Assembly (NCBI GenBank): GCA_964545205.1
Contig: CAZJFH010000033.1
Location: 1-53,476 of the forward strand
DNA length: 53,476 bases
Source of the DNA: CAZJFH01 sp964545205
GTDB lineage: Bacteria; Pseudomonadota; Alphaproteobacteria; Rhodospirillales; Magnetospirillaceae
Direction: 5' to 3'
This document shows positions 39,984 to 50,738 of the stretch, piece by piece (the first letter of the stretch is position 1; each line of letters starts with the position of its first letter). Under the pieces are notes generated by a model. That model made no database searches, was not told where the DNA came from, and was given only the letters and a program-made list of their open reading frames with translations. Made by a program: the position numbers and the translations under genes.

Positions 39984-41840
39984 TCAGAACCGTCCCAGCT
40001 GATAGGCGTTGGCCATCGACGCCTGCATGGTCTTGACCACCGAAAAGGCCGTCTTGAGGTGGCTGCGCTCGAAGCCCGACAGCTCCTCGGGCGACAGGTA
40101 GTTGTCGGCCTTGCGGCCCTCGCGGATCTGGCGCGCCTGGTGGCGCAGCCGGGTCAGCGCCACGAATTCCAGCGCGTCGGCGAGGTCGAGGGCGCCGTCG
40201 CGGCTGATGCCCTTGGCCTCGCAGGCCGCCAGCAGCCGGTCGCGGGTGTTGACGTGCGGCAGCCCGCTCGCGAGGGCATAGACGCGCGCCAGGTCGACGA
40301 TCGGCACGACGCCGGAATGCTTGAGGTCCAGCGTGTGGTCGTGCTCGCCGCCATGGATCAGCACCAGGTTGCGGAAAAACCCGATCGGCGGCTGATGGCT
40401 CATGGCGTTGCGGGCCATGTAGGCCAGGAAGATGCGGTTCTTGCGCGTCTTCTCGAGGATCAAGCCCTGGAGCTCCTCGAACAGCGAGGCGTCGCCGTGC
40501 ACCGGCTTGAGGTCGAAGAACACGCACGACAGCATCAGCGCCTTGGGGTCCGGCTCCTCGATCCAGCGGCGGAAGTATTCCTTCCAGGTCCGCAGCGGCT
40601 GGCGCCACTTCGCGGTCATCGCCATCATCTCGCCGGGGCAGTAGACGTAGCCGCAGGTGTCGAGACCGGCGCAGACCGTCGCCGACAGCTTCTCGAAATA
40701 CGCGCCGTGGACGGCCGGATCGTAGGAATCGTGCAGGATGACGCAGTTGTCCTGGTCCGACAGCGCGGTCTGCTCCTCGCGCGCCTGGCTGCCGGCGGCC
40801 ATCCAGGCGTAGGGCACCGGCGGCGGCCCGAGCTCGGCCTCGGCGAGCTGCAGCAGCCGCACGGTGACGGCGTCGGTCAGGGTGGTGACGACGTGGCCGA
40901 TGCTGTGCGCGGTGGCGCCCATGTCGGCCATCTGCCCGACCAGCCGCGGCACGCCGGCGACGACCTCGCGCAGCGCGGCGGCGCTCTGGCAGCCGTGGAT
41001 GTTGCGCGCGATGTAGAGCGGCGAGGTCGAGTGGCTCTGGATCAGCGTCGTCGAGGTCAGGCAGCCGACCACGGCGTCGCCGCGCATCACCGGCAGGTGG
41101 TGGATGTTGTGGCGCGACATCAGCAGCAGCGCGTCGAACGCCATGTCGTCGGCCTGCAGCCGGTACGGCTCGGGCGTCATCACCGCCGAGACCGGCGCGT
41201 CGCCGGCCAGCTCCTCGGCGACGACGCGGTTGCGCAGGTCGCGGTCGGTGAGGATGCCGAGCAGGCGGCGCTCGTCGCCGACCATGACGCACGAGACCTT
41301 CTCGTCGCGCATCCGCCGCGCGGCGCCGCGGATTTCGGTGTCGGCGGCGACCATCACCGGCGCCCGCGAGATCAGGTCGCCGACCCGCTTCTCCAGCAGG
41401 TCCAGGCTCTTGGTCCCGGCGCCGTCCATCGAATCGCGGAAGCGGCCGCCGTCGAAGGCGGCGACGAAATAGGCGAAGGCCGGCTGTTCGCGGCGCAGCC
41501 GCTCGAACACGGTCTTGGGGAGCTCGTAGAGCAGGGTGTCCTCGAGCGCCTGCGAGCGGTTCACGGCGCGGCCGCCGCCGAGCAGGCCGCGGATGCCGAA
41601 GCACTCGCCCTCGCCGAGCCGCGCCAGCAGCTGGCCGCCGGGGCTGCGGGTCTCGATGGCGCCGCGGCGCACCACGTAGAACGCGGCGACCGCGTCGCCC
41701 GGCTCGATGATCACCGCCTCGCGGTCGAAGCCGACCTTCGAGACCTGGGCGGCGACGGCGGCGAGCACGTCGCCCGGCAGCAGGTCGAACGGGTGGTGAA
41801 CCGACAGGAACCTGCGGATCTCGTCCGTGTCGATGGGCAT
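39984..41840 (-). CDS. Cyclic-nucleotide-binding / CBS / DUF294 nucleotidyltransferase-like regulator
   Basis: This 618-residue cytoplasmic protein has domains in order: a cNMP-binding-like beta barrel (about 12-125, GDAVAAFYVVRRGAIETR), two CBS repeats (about 150-275, ending HNIHHLPVM), a DUF294 nucleotidyltransferase-like domain (MAAGSQAREEQTALSDQDN, with its GSxxR and DQDN acidic residues) and a C-terminal DUF294_C helical domain. This layout is regularly encoded beside VC_2705-type sodium symporters, as here. It is likely to sense nucleotides and control the symporter or acetate metabolism. Start ATG at 41840 follows GGGAGGGTAGG. An in-frame start 21 codons upstream would cross the hairpin at 41863. 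Confidence 0.88.
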   Translation of the reverse strand: MPIDTDEIRRFLSVHHPFDLLPGDVLAAVAAQVSKVGFDREAVIIEPGDAVAAFYVVRRGAIETRSPGGQLLARLGEGECFGIRGLLGGGRAVNRSQALEDTLLYELPKTVFERLRREQPAFAYFVAAFDGGRFRDSMDGAGTKSLDLLEKRVGDLISRAPVMVAADTEIRGAARRMRDEKVSCVMVGDERRLLGILTDRDLRNRVVAEELAGDAPVSAVMTPEPYRLQADDMAFDALLLMSRHNIHHLPVMRGDAVVGCLTSTTLIQSHSTSPLYIARNIHGCQSAAALREVVAGVPRLVGQMADMGATAHSIGHVVTTLTDAVTVRLLQLAEAELGPPPVPYAWMAAGSQAREEQTALSDQDNCVILHDSYDPAVHGAYFEKLSATVCAGLDTCGYVYCPGEMMAMTAKWRQPLRTWKEYFRRWIEEPDPKALMLSCVFFDLKPVHGDASLFEELQGLILEKTRKNRIFLAYMARNAMSHQPPIGFFRNLVLIHGGEHDHTLDLKHSGVVPIVDLARVYALASGLPHVNTRDRLLAACEAKGISRDGALDLADALEFVALTRLRHQARQIREGRKADNYLSPEELSGFERSHLKTAFSVVKTMQASMANAYQLGRF

Positions 41841-41862
41841 CCTACCCTCCCCCGAAAAGAGA

Positions 41863-41891
41863 CGAGCCCCCGCACCGGATGCGGGGGCTCG
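41863..41891 (-). terminator. Hairpin between the symporter and DUF294 genes
   Basis: The 12-base perfect stem CGAGCCCCCGCA (41863-41874) / TGCGGGGGCTCG (41880-41891) has a 5-base loop. On the minus strand it is followed by TCTCTTTTC, a weak T-tract. It stands 35 bases after the symporter stop and may partly end that transcript, lowering DUF294 expression. Confidence 0.65.
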
Positions 41892-41925
41892 CTTGACTAC
41901 CACAACGGCATGACGCCGTCGCTAC

Positions 41926-43692
<1,767 letters not shown>

Positions 43693-43702
43693 GGGGCCCC
43701 CC

Positions 43703-43984
43703 TTATTCTTCGCGCACGCCGAACTCGCGGTCGATCTTGTTCATGCGCGAGGCATAGAAGAAGATCAGCGCGACGAAGACATAGATCGAGCCCTGCTGGG
43801 CGAACCAGAATCCCAGCTGGAACCCGGCGATCTGGATGTTGTTCAGCACGTCGGCGAGCAGGATGCCGAAGCCGTAGGAAACAACGAACCACACCACCAG
43901 GCAGGTCATGATCAGCTTCAGGGTAGCCTTCCAGTAGGCAACCCCACTCGCCTGCTGCTGCGGCGAGATCTTGGTTTCTTTCAT
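43703..43984 (-). CDS. Sodium:solute symporter small subunit (DUF4212)
   Basis: This 93-residue protein has two transmembrane helices (about 22-45 and 52-75) with the conserved WKATLKLIMTCLVVWFVVSY and GFQLGFWFAQQGSIYVFVAL stretches. It ends IFFYASRMNKIDREFGVREE. It is the standard small partner of the VC_2705-type symporter directly downstream. Of two close ATGs (43990 and 43984) I chose 43984, which sits eight bases after GGGAGG; the other is too close. Confidence 0.9.
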   Translation of the reverse strand: MKETKISPQQQASGVAYWKATLKLIMTCLVVWFVVSYGFGILLADVLNNIQIAGFQLGFWFAQQGSIYVFVALIFFYASRMNKIDREFGVREE

Positions 43985-44833
43985 CAACATAGCCTCCCAA
44001 AGCCCCAGCTTGTTTTTCCCCCGGGTCCACAGGGCAGTGCGACCGCGACCCGCACGGGAGGGGGGCGGACCTCCGGACACGGGCACCTATCCCCATACAG
44101 CATATCCGCACCCTCGTCGAGAAGAACGGCGTTGAAAAGTCGTAAATTGATGAAAAGTTTCTCCCGGAACGCCCGCCGGCCGGAAAAACCGCCCAAAACC
44201 GGAGTTTCCACCCGCGCAGCCGACAGCCCGCGGACATCAAATCTTTCCCGTCCGCAATGCCTCGCGGCGCAACCGCATCCGAGAAGTTCGCGCCCCGGTC
44301 ACAGTGGAAACGCCCATGCCTCTTGAGAGTCTTCGGGCCATCGCGCGAGCGTAGACTGTTCCGCCGCCGTTTGTGTTGACACCGGCGCCCCCGTCCCTCA
44401 CCCTGTTCTCGGCAGCGCATCGAATTCTTCTGTCCGGATTGCCGGAATGCGCTGCTTCGTGCGGCATCACCGCCGCCGCGGGACGTCGATGAAGAATCGG
44501 GTCGGTCCGGTTTTGTACTGCCGCCGCCCCCATGGAAACTACCGGAGCAGCATTCGCCGCCTCGGTTTTCTTACGCTTTTTTGGCGACGTCTCTTTTTCA
44601 TCACGCATTGCACTACGCCTCGGCCCCGGCCGAGGCGTTTTTTTACTTCAATCGGGTTCGGAGAATACATCGTTCGGAGAAAGCGATGGCTCCGACGGCG
44701 ACCGGCCACGCCGCTCGGCCAGGGCATATCCGAGAGCTGCGCGAAGGTATTAGCCGCCGCGCGGACCATGGCGCCCTGCGGCCGGCGCGCGCTATTCTGG
44801 CGAAAAAACAGACGACACCGCCGGGAGAACGAC
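43985..44833. other. 849-base non-coding region with orphan terminator
   Basis: No conventional gene is supported. The left part (43985-44170) should contain the leftward symporter promoter; GATATGCTGTATGG on the minus strand near 44098 has a -10-like TATGCT. Between about 44120 and 44160 the DNA is AT-rich. A strong plus-strand terminator stands at 44616-44644, although no plus-strand gene precedes it. From 44645 to 44833 the direct repeat GTTCGGAGAA (about 44658 and 44673) and the DUF2189 leader are seen. A leftward frame at 44237-44608 has atypical codon use and is not called. Confidence 0.45.
44616..44644 (+). terminator. Strong orphan Rho-independent terminator
   Basis: CGCCTCGGCC (44616-44625) and GGCCGAGGCG (44628-44637) form a perfect stem, followed directly by seven T residues (44638-44644). 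It reads on the plus strand, yet the nearest upstream gene runs the other way. It could end a small RNA starting somewhere in 44170-44600, or form a leader attenuator for the DUF2189 gene 190 bases downstream. Confidence 0.85.
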
Positions 44834-45628
44834 ATGTCCGAACCGCAAAGCGCCGCCTCGGCCGCCTTTCCAGTATTCGACCGCGTGCGCGGCGTCGACG
44901 TCGCCGAGGTCCGCGGATGGCTGACCGCCGGCTGGCGCGACATGCGCGTCGCGGGCTGGAGCAGCATCGCCTACGGCATGATCTTCGTCGTCGCCGGATT
45001 CGCCATCACCGGCGGGCTGGTGCTCGGCGGCATGCCCTATCTGATCACGCCGATGATCGCCGGCTTCCTGCTGGTCGGGCCGCTGCTCGCCGTCGGCCTC
45101 TACGACATGTCGCGACGCATCGAGGCGGGGGAACGGCCGCGCCTGGGCGCGGCGCTGCTGGCCTGGCGGGCCAACACCTTCCACATCCTGACCGCCGGCC
45201 TGATCCTGATGCTGTTCCTGATGATCTGGGCCCGCATCGCGGTTCTGATCTTCGCCCTGACCTTTCCCTACGAGACCCTGTCGCTGGGCGGCATCGCCGG
45301 CCAGGCGCTGACCCCGGCCGGCGCGGTGTTCCTGCTGCTCGGCACCCTGGTCGGCGGCGCGCTGGCGGCGATCGCCTTCGTCACCAACGTCACGGCGCTG
45401 CCGATGATGCTCGACCGCAAGGTCGATTTCTTCAGCGCCGGCCTGGTCAGCGTCGCGGCCGTGGCGCGCAATCCGCGGCCGATGCTGGCCTGGGCGGCGA
45501 TCATCGTCGCGGTGACGGCGCTCGGCGTGGCGACGGCCTTCGTCGGGCTGGCGGTGGCGCTGCCGCTGCTCGGACATGCCAGCTGGCACGCCTATCGCGG
45601 GCTGGTGCGCGCGCCCCGGTCGGCGTGA
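44834..45628 (+). CDS. DUF2189 membrane protein
   Basis: This 264-residue integral membrane protein belongs to the DUF2189 family (predicted cytochrome c oxidase subunit I-like, function unknown). A cytoplasmic N-terminus (about 1-35) is followed by about six helices: IAYGMIFVVAGFAITGGLVL, then ITPMIAGFLLVGPLLAVGLY, ILTAGLILMLFLMIWARIAV, the Gly/Ala-rich AVFLLLGTLVGGALAAIAF, and two more. LYDMSRRIEAGERPRLG between helices 2 and 3 is the family landmark. Start ATG at 44834 follows CCGGGAGAACG. It is not linked by position to its neighbours. Confidence 0.85.
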   Translation: MSEPQSAASAAFPVFDRVRGVDVAEVRGWLTAGWRDMRVAGWSSIAYGMIFVVAGFAITGGLVLGGMPYLITPMIAGFLLVGPLLAVGLYDMSRRIEAGERPRLGAALLAWRANTFHILTAGLILMLFLMIWARIAVLIFALTFPYETLSLGGIAGQALTPAGAVFLLLGTLVGGALAAIAFVTNVTALPMMLDRKVDFFSAGLVSVAAVARNPRPMLAWAAIIVAVTALGVATAFVGLAVALPLLGHASWHAYRGLVRAPRSA

Positions 45629-45683
45629 GCCTGGCCGGTGTCCAACCTATGGGTTGGAGGCGGACTTATCCTTTGGCATGATT

Positions 45684-45722
45684 GATTGGTCGGACCAGTT
45701 GATGGTCCATTGTGGCGACCAT
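45684..45722. promoter_or_regulatory. GntR/FadR-type palindromes upstream of malate synthase
   Basis: ATTGGTCGGACCAGT at 45685-45699 fits the TGGTnnnACCA pattern of FadR-subfamily GntR regulators (PdhR, LldR, GlcC). A second inverted repeat, ATGGTC (45702-45707) / GACCAT (45717-45722), follows directly. They lie 72-110 bases before the glcB start. Control by a GlcC- or LldR-like protein is inference; no such gene is in the window. Confidence 0.5.
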
Positions 45723-45793
45723 AGCCCATCACCATTGATCACCCGCCGACGGCAGGGCCGCGGGCGGCGGGGCACGAACCGGAGGATCCGCGC

Positions 45794-47971
45794 GTGAGCC
45801 AATACATCGAGACCGGCAACCTGAAGGTCGCGAAGCCGCTGTACGACTTCGTCAACGACGAGGCACTGCCTGGCACCGGGCTGGAGGCGGCGCGATTCTG
45901 GTCGCAGCTCGACGCCCTGCTCCACGACCTGGCGCCGCGCAACCGCGAGCTGCTGGCCAAGCGCGACGCCCTGCAGGCCAAGATCGACGCCTGGTATCTC
46001 GAGCGCCGCGGCCAGCCCTTCGACCGCGCCGCGCACAAGGCGTTCCTGCAGGAGATCGGCTACCTGCTGCCCGAAGGTCCGGACTTCGCCGTCGCCACCG
46101 CCAACGTCGACGCCGAGATCGCGGGCATCGCCGGCCCGCAGCTGGTGGTGCCGGTGATGAACGCCCGCTACGCGCTCAACGCCGCCAACGCCCGCTGGGG
46201 CAGCCTCTACGACGCGCTCTACGGCACCGACGCCATCGACGAGGCCGACGGCGCCGAGCGCGGCGGCGGCTACAACCCGAAGCGCGGCGCCAAGGTCATC
46301 GCCCGCGCCCGGCGGCTGCTCGACGAGGCGGCGCCGCTGGCCCAGGGCTCGCACGCCGACGCCGTCGCCTACGCCGTCAACAATGGCGCGCTGGTCGTCG
46401 AACTGAAGCACGGCGGCCGCACCGGGCTGAAGAACGCCGGCCAGTTCGCCGGCTACCAGGGCGAGCCGAACGCGCCCGGCGCGATTCTGCTGCGCAACCA
46501 CGGCCTGCATGCGGAAATCCGCATCGACCGCCGCCATCCGATCGGCAAGGACGACCCGGCCGGCGTCGCCGACGTGGTGATGGAATCGGCGATCACCACC
46601 ATCATGGACTGCGAGGATTCGATCGCCGCCGTCGACGGCGCCGACAAGGCCGCCGCCTACCGCAACTGGCTGGGGCTGATGAACGGCACCCTGACGGCGA
46701 CGTTCCCGAAGGGCGGCAAGACGGTCGAGCGCGCGCTGGAGGCCGACCGCGTCTACACGACGCCGGACGGCGGCAGCCTGAGCCTGCCGGGACGCTCGCT
46801 GATGCTGATCCGCAACGTCGGCCACCTGATGACCATCGACGCCGTGCTGCTCAAGGACGGCTCGGAGGCGCCGGAAGGCATGCTCGACGCGATGATCACG
46901 ACGATGATCGCCATGCACGACCTCAAGGGCCTCGGCCGCCACCGCAACAGCCGCGCCGGCTCGGTCTACATCGTCAAGCCGAAGATGCACGGCCCCGAGG
47001 AGGTCGCCTTCGCCGCCGAGCTGTTCGCCCGCGTCGAGGACGCCCTCGGCCTGGCCCGCAACACCGTCAAGATGGGCATCATGGACGAGGAGCGCCGCAC
47101 CACGGTGAACCTCAAGGAGTGCATCCGCGCCGCCGCCGAGCGGGTGGTGTTCATCAACACCGGCTTCCTCGACCGCACCGGCGACGAGATCCACACCGCG
47201 ATGGAAGCCGGGCCGATGATCCGCAAGAACGACATGAAGTCGCAGCCGTGGATTAAGGCCTACGAGGACTGGAACGTCGACATCGGCCTGCAGTGCGGCC
47301 TGCGCGGCCGCGCCCAGATCGGCAAGGGCATGTGGGCGATGCCCGACAAGATGGCGGCGATGCTCGAGGCCAAGATCGCCCACCCGCAGGCCGGCGCCAA
47401 CACCGCCTGGGTGCCGTCGCCGACCGCCGCGACCCTGCACGCCCTGCACTACCACGCCGTCGACGTCGCCGCGCGCCAGGACGAGCTCAAGAGCCGGCCG
47501 CGCGCCAGCCTCGACGACATCCTGACCGTGCCGGTCGCCGACCGCCGCAACTGGTCGCCCGAGGAGATCCGCCAGGAGCTCGACAACAACGCGCAAGGCA
47601 TCCTCGGCTACGTCGTGCGCTGGATCGACCAGGGCGTCGGCTGCTCGAAGGTGCCCGACATCAACGACGTCGGCCTGATGGAGGACCGCGCCACCTTGCG
47701 CATCTCCAGCCAGCACATGGCCAACTGGCTGCACCACGGCGTCTGCACGCCCGAGCAGGTGATGGAGACGATGAAGCGGATGGCCGCCGTGGTCGACAAG
47801 CAGAACGCCGGCGATCCCGCCTACCGGCCGATGGCGCCGAACTTCGACGATTCGGTGGCCTTCCAGGCGGCCTGCGACCTGGTGTTCAAGGGCCGCGAGC
47901 AGCCCAACGGCTACACCGAGCCGGTGCTGCACGCGCGCCGGCGCGAGGCCAAGCGCAAGTACGGCGGATGA
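45794..47971 (+). CDS. glcB: Malate synthase G
   Basis: This 725-residue enzyme condenses glyoxylate with acetyl-CoA to malate, the second half of the glyoxylate bypass. It is the single-chain G form by length and by its N-terminal MSQYIETGNLKVAKPLYDFV. Characteristic motifs include NARYALNAANARWGSLYDAL, the DCEDSIAAVDGADK acidic site, IVKPKMHGPEEVAF, GIMDEERRTTVNLKECI (substrate and metal residues) and MWAMPDKMAAML. The catalytic Asp region near the end is intact. GTG at 45794 follows GGAGGAT. The stop overlaps the next gene (ATGA). It serves growth on the acetyl-CoA supplied by the degradation clusters nearby. Confidence 0.96.
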   Translation: MSQYIETGNLKVAKPLYDFVNDEALPGTGLEAARFWSQLDALLHDLAPRNRELLAKRDALQAKIDAWYLERRGQPFDRAAHKAFLQEIGYLLPEGPDFAVATANVDAEIAGIAGPQLVVPVMNARYALNAANARWGSLYDALYGTDAIDEADGAERGGGYNPKRGAKVIARARRLLDEAAPLAQGSHADAVAYAVNNGALVVELKHGGRTGLKNAGQFAGYQGEPNAPGAILLRNHGLHAEIRIDRRHPIGKDDPAGVADVVMESAITTIMDCEDSIAAVDGADKAAAYRNWLGLMNGTLTATFPKGGKTVERALEADRVYTTPDGGSLSLPGRSLMLIRNVGHLMTIDAVLLKDGSEAPEGMLDAMITTMIAMHDLKGLGRHRNSRAGSVYIVKPKMHGPEEVAFAAELFARVEDALGLARNTVKMGIMDEERRTTVNLKECIRAAAERVVFINTGFLDRTGDEIHTAMEAGPMIRKNDMKSQPWIKAYEDWNVDIGLQCGLRGRAQIGKGMWAMPDKMAAMLEAKIAHPQAGANTAWVPSPTAATLHALHYHAVDVAARQDELKSRPRASLDDILTVPVADRRNWSPEEIRQELDNNAQGILGYVVRWIDQGVGCSKVPDINDVGLMEDRATLRISSQHMANWLHHGVCTPEQVMETMKRMAAVVDKQNAGDPAYRPMAPNFDDSVAFQAACDLVFKGREQPNGYTEPVLHARRREAKRKYGG

Positions 47972-48420
47972 CGGCGCTCTACGTGGACGCCGACGCCTGC
48001 CCGGTCAAGGACGAGGTGATGCGCGTGGCCGAACGCCACGCGCTGCCCGTCCTCATGGTCTCGAACCAGTGGATGCGCATCGGCAACCATCCGCTGGTCC
48101 AGAGCGTCGTCGTCGCCGAGGGCATGGACGCCGCCGACGACTGGATCGCCGAACGCGCCGGCAACACGGACGTGGTGATCACCGCCGACATCCCGCTGGC
48201 GGCGCGGGTGATCGCCAACGGCGCCCAGGTGCTGCGGCCCAACGGCAAGCCGATCACCGAAGCCGCGGTCGGCGACGTCAAGGCGACCCGCGACCTGATG
48301 CAGCACCTGCGCGATTCGGGCCAGATCACCGGCGGCCCGGCCGGCTTCACCAAGCAGGACCGCTCGCGCTTCCTGTCGGCGCTGGAGACCATGGTGCAGG
48401 CCGCGAAGCGGCGGGGGTGA
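47968..48420 (+). CDS. DUF188 (YaiI/YqxD) family protein
   Basis: This 150-residue member of the UPF0178 family has a PIN-like fold of uncertain function. Family landmarks are LYVDADACPVKDEV (residues about 4-17), the VITADIPLAARVIANGAQVL acidic strand (about 70-89) and RPNGKPITEAAV. The C-terminal GGPAGFTKQDRSRFLSALE is also typical. The conserved Asp residues suggest a metal site and perhaps nuclease activity. ATG at 47968 overlaps the glcB stop, so it is coupled to glcB. Confidence 0.9.
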   Translation: MTALYVDADACPVKDEVMRVAERHALPVLMVSNQWMRIGNHPLVQSVVVAEGMDAADDWIAERAGNTDVVITADIPLAARVIANGAQVLRPNGKPITEAAVGDVKATRDLMQHLRDSGQITGGPAGFTKQDRSRFLSALETMVQAAKRRG

Positions 48421-48463
48421 GGGTTTCTTACGGCCGAAGGCCGGATGTGAGCCACGCGCCGCT

Positions 48464-48520
48464 GCCCTCACCCTCCCAGCCTTCGGCTGGGCCCCTCCCT
48501 CTCCCGCAGGCGGGAGAGGG
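48464..48520. repeat. Palindromic repeat, family A
   Basis: CCCTCACCCTCCCAGCCTTCGGCTGGG is followed by CCCTCTCCCGCAGGCGGGAGAGGG (about 48496-48520). A family-B-like GCTCCCGCGAAAGCGG follows near 48546. The block lies between the convergent DUF188 and kinase genes. Confidence 0.75.
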
Positions 48521-48570
48521 TCGAACCAAAGAAAAGCGGTTCGTCGCTCCCGCGAAAGCGGAAGCCGGCG

Positions 48571-49938
48571 TCAGGCCGGAAACACCATCCGCACCACCAG
48601 CCCGGGGGCGTTGTCGCCCAGTTCCAGCCGCGCGCCGTGCAGGCGGGCGACGGCGTTGACGAGGCTGAGCCCGAGGCCGTTGCCCGGGGTCGAGCGCGTG
48701 GCGTCGAGGCGCACGAAGCGGTCGAGCACGCGCGCGCGCTCGGCTTCCGGTATGCCCGGCCCGCTGTCGGCGATCACGATCTGCGGTCCCGGCCCGACGG
48801 CGATGGCGATGCGTCCGCCGGCGGGCGTGTACTTGACGGCGTTGTCGATCAGATTGGCGACCGCCTGCGACAGCAGGTGGCGGTCGCCCATCACCGCGAC
48901 CGCCTCGCCCTCGCGCAGTTCCAGCCGAATCGCCTTGTCCTCGGCCAGCGGCTCGTAGAGTTCGACCACGTCGCGGACCAGCGGCGGCAGCGGCACCGGT
49001 TCGAGCTGGTTGGCGCGCTTGCCGGCCTCGGCCTGGGCGATGGTCAGCAGCGCGTTGAAGGTGGCGAGCAGGCGGTCGGCGTCGGCCATCGTGTCCTCGA
49101 GCGCGCGGCGATAGGCCGCGGCGTCGTCGTGCTCCGACAGCAGGGCGACGTCGATGCGGCTGCGCAGCCGGTGCAGCGGCGTGCGCAGGTCGTGCGCGAC
49201 GTTGTCGGTCACCGTGCGCATGCTGTCGAGCAGCCGTTCGATCTGGTCCAGCGTCTCGTTGAAGCCGTCGGCGATCTGGTCGAACTCGTCGCCGCTGCCG
49301 CGCCGCGGGATGCGCTGCTTGATGTCGCCGCCGGTGATGCGGCGCATGGTCCGGTTGATGGTCTCGACGCGCTGCAGCAGCTTGCGCGCGGTGATCACGC
49401 CGCCGGCGAGGCCGAGCAGCACGGTGAGGCCGATGCCGGCGGCGATGGCCTGACGCAGGGCGCTCTTGACCTGCTCGGCGTCCTCGAGGCTGCGCCCGAC
49501 CAGCAGCTTGTAGCCGCCCGGCAGGTCGAACATCCGGCCGGCGGCGTCGAACACCTGCAGTCCGGCCGGCGTCAGGTTCTGGAACGGGAAGCTCAGCCAG
49601 CCCTCGGCGTCGGGCTCGGCCTCGGGCCAGCCGAGCAGGTTGCCGGCGACCGGGCGGTAGAGGTCGTCGGTCAGCAGGTACAGGCTCTTGCGGTCGCGCT
49701 CGCCGGCGCTGCGGTTGCGGATGAGCTGGACCAGGCCGCTGACGCCCTGCTGCTTGTAGCGCTCGGACAGGCCGGTGATCTCGGCGTTGATGGTCTCGCG
49801 GATCTGGCCTTCGATGAAGGTGGTGCTGGTCCAGTAGACGCCGCCCAGCAGCAGCAGCGCCGTCGCGGTGAAGAAGGCCAGGTAGGTGACCGCCAGCCGG
49901 AACGCCGTGCTGCGGAGGATGCTAACGCGTGGTGCCAA
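48571..49938 (-). CDS. Sensor histidine kinase
   Basis: This 455-residue membrane kinase has transmembrane helix 1 (about 13-35), a periplasmic sensor part (about 36-160), helix 2 (about 163-183), HAMP (about 184-238), an H-box with H249 in NVAHDLRTPLHRLRSR, and an ATPase domain with N (NLIDNAVKY), G1 (DSGPGIP) and G2 (GNGLGLSL) boxes. The start is a TTG at 49938, overlapping the regulator stop by 17 bases; no ATG gives an intact first helix. It pairs with the OmpR-type regulator upstream. Position behind degP suggests sensing of envelope stress. Confidence 0.88.
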   Translation of the reverse strand: MAPRVSILRSTAFRLAVTYLAFFTATALLLLGGVYWTSTTFIEGQIRETINAEITGLSERYKQQGVSGLVQLIRNRSAGERDRKSLYLLTDDLYRPVAGNLLGWPEAEPDAEGWLSFPFQNLTPAGLQVFDAAGRMFDLPGGYKLLVGRSLEDAEQVKSALRQAIAAGIGLTVLLGLAGGVITARKLLQRVETINRTMRRITGGDIKQRIPRRGSGDEFDQIADGFNETLDQIERLLDSMRTVTDNVAHDLRTPLHRLRSRIDVALLSEHDDAAAYRRALEDTMADADRLLATFNALLTIAQAEAGKRANQLEPVPLPPLVRDVVELYEPLAEDKAIRLELREGEAVAVMGDRHLLSQAVANLIDNAVKYTPAGGRIAIAVGPGPQIVIADSGPGIPEAERARVLDRFVRLDATRSTPGNGLGLSLVNAVARLHGARLELGDNAPGLVVRMVFPA

Positions 49939-50602
49939 GCCGGTACCCCGCGCCGCGGACGGTATGGATCAGCGGCTGCTCGAAGCCCTTGTCGATCTTC
50001 TGGCGCAGGCGGCTGATGTGCACGTCGATCAGGTTGGTCTGCGGGTCGAAGTGATAGTCCCAGACGTTCTCCAGCAGCATGGTTCGCGTCACCACCTGTC
50101 CGGCGTGGCGCATCAGGTATTCCAGCAGCGAGAACTCGCGCGGCTGCAGCTCGATGTCGCGGCCGGCCCGGCTGACCCGGCGGCTGAGCAGGTCCATCTC
50201 GAGATCGGCGACGGCAAGCCGGGTCTCGGCCTTGACCCCGCCGCCGCCGCGGCGCGACAGCGCCTCGATGCGGGCCAGCAGCTCGGCGAAGGCGAACGGC
50301 TTGACCAGATAGTCGTCGCCGCCGGCCTTCAGCCCCTTGACCCGGTCGTCGACCTTGCCGAGCGCCGAGAGCACCAGCACCGGCGTGGTGTTGCCGGCGC
50401 CGCGGATGGTCTGGATGATCGACAGCCCGTCCAGGCCCGGCAGCATGCGGTCGACGATCAGCATGTCGTAGTTCTCGGAGGCGGCCATGTACAGGCCGTC
50501 CTTGCCGTTGGCCGAATGGTCGACGACATGGCCGCTCTCGCGCAGGCCCTTGGCGATGTACGCGGCGGCTTCGGCGTCGTCTTCGATCAGCAGGATGCGC
50601 AT
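49922..50602 (-). CDS. OmpR-family response regulator
   Basis: This 226-residue regulator has a receiver domain (residues 1-115) with acidic pocket E7/D8/D9, phosphoacceptor D51 (LIVDRMLPG) and switch Lys in DYLVKPFAFAELLAR. The C-terminal winged helix (about 130-225) includes LQPREFSLLEYLMRHAGQVV and IDVHISRLRQKI. It is cotranscribed with the kinase (17-base overlap) and lies downstream of degP on the same strand. This order is common in alphaproteobacteria. Autoregulation and control of degP are likely but not shown. Confidence 0.92.
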   Translation of the reverse strand: MRILLIEDDAEAAAYIAKGLRESGHVVDHSANGKDGLYMAASENYDMLIVDRMLPGLDGLSIIQTIRGAGNTTPVLVLSALGKVDDRVKGLKAGGDDYLVKPFAFAELLARIEALSRRGGGGVKAETRLAVADLEMDLLSRRVSRAGRDIELQPREFSLLEYLMRHAGQVVTRTMLLENVWDYHFDPQTNLIDVHISRLRQKIDKGFEQPLIHTVRGAGYRLGTTR

Positions 50603-50681
50603 GGGGGGTTTGGGAACTCTGGCGTTGGCTTGTGGCGAAAGACTACGTCAACACTTCGCCCGCAGAAACACCCAAAGCGAA

Positions 50682-50714
50682 CGCCGCCGCCCGCGGGGGG
50701 AACGGGCGGCGGCG
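50682..50714 (-). terminator. GC-rich hairpin downstream of degP
   Basis: A perfect 12-base stem CGCCGCCGCCCG (50682-50693) / CGGGCGGCGGCG (50703-50714) has a 9-base loop and stands 25 bases after the degP stop. No T-run follows on the minus strand, so it may be a partial terminator or an RNA 3' stabiliser ahead of the regulator gene. Confidence 0.5.
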
Positions 50715-50738
50715 CGTGCCGGCTTGGGGAGGGGGAGT

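Noticed and set aside
44237..44608. 123-codon leftward frame starting MRDEKETSPKKRKK
   Set aside because: Codon use is unlike the surrounding genes (low GC at third positions at the start, then shadow-like), there is no ribosome site, and no similarity is recognised. A real small gene cannot be excluded.
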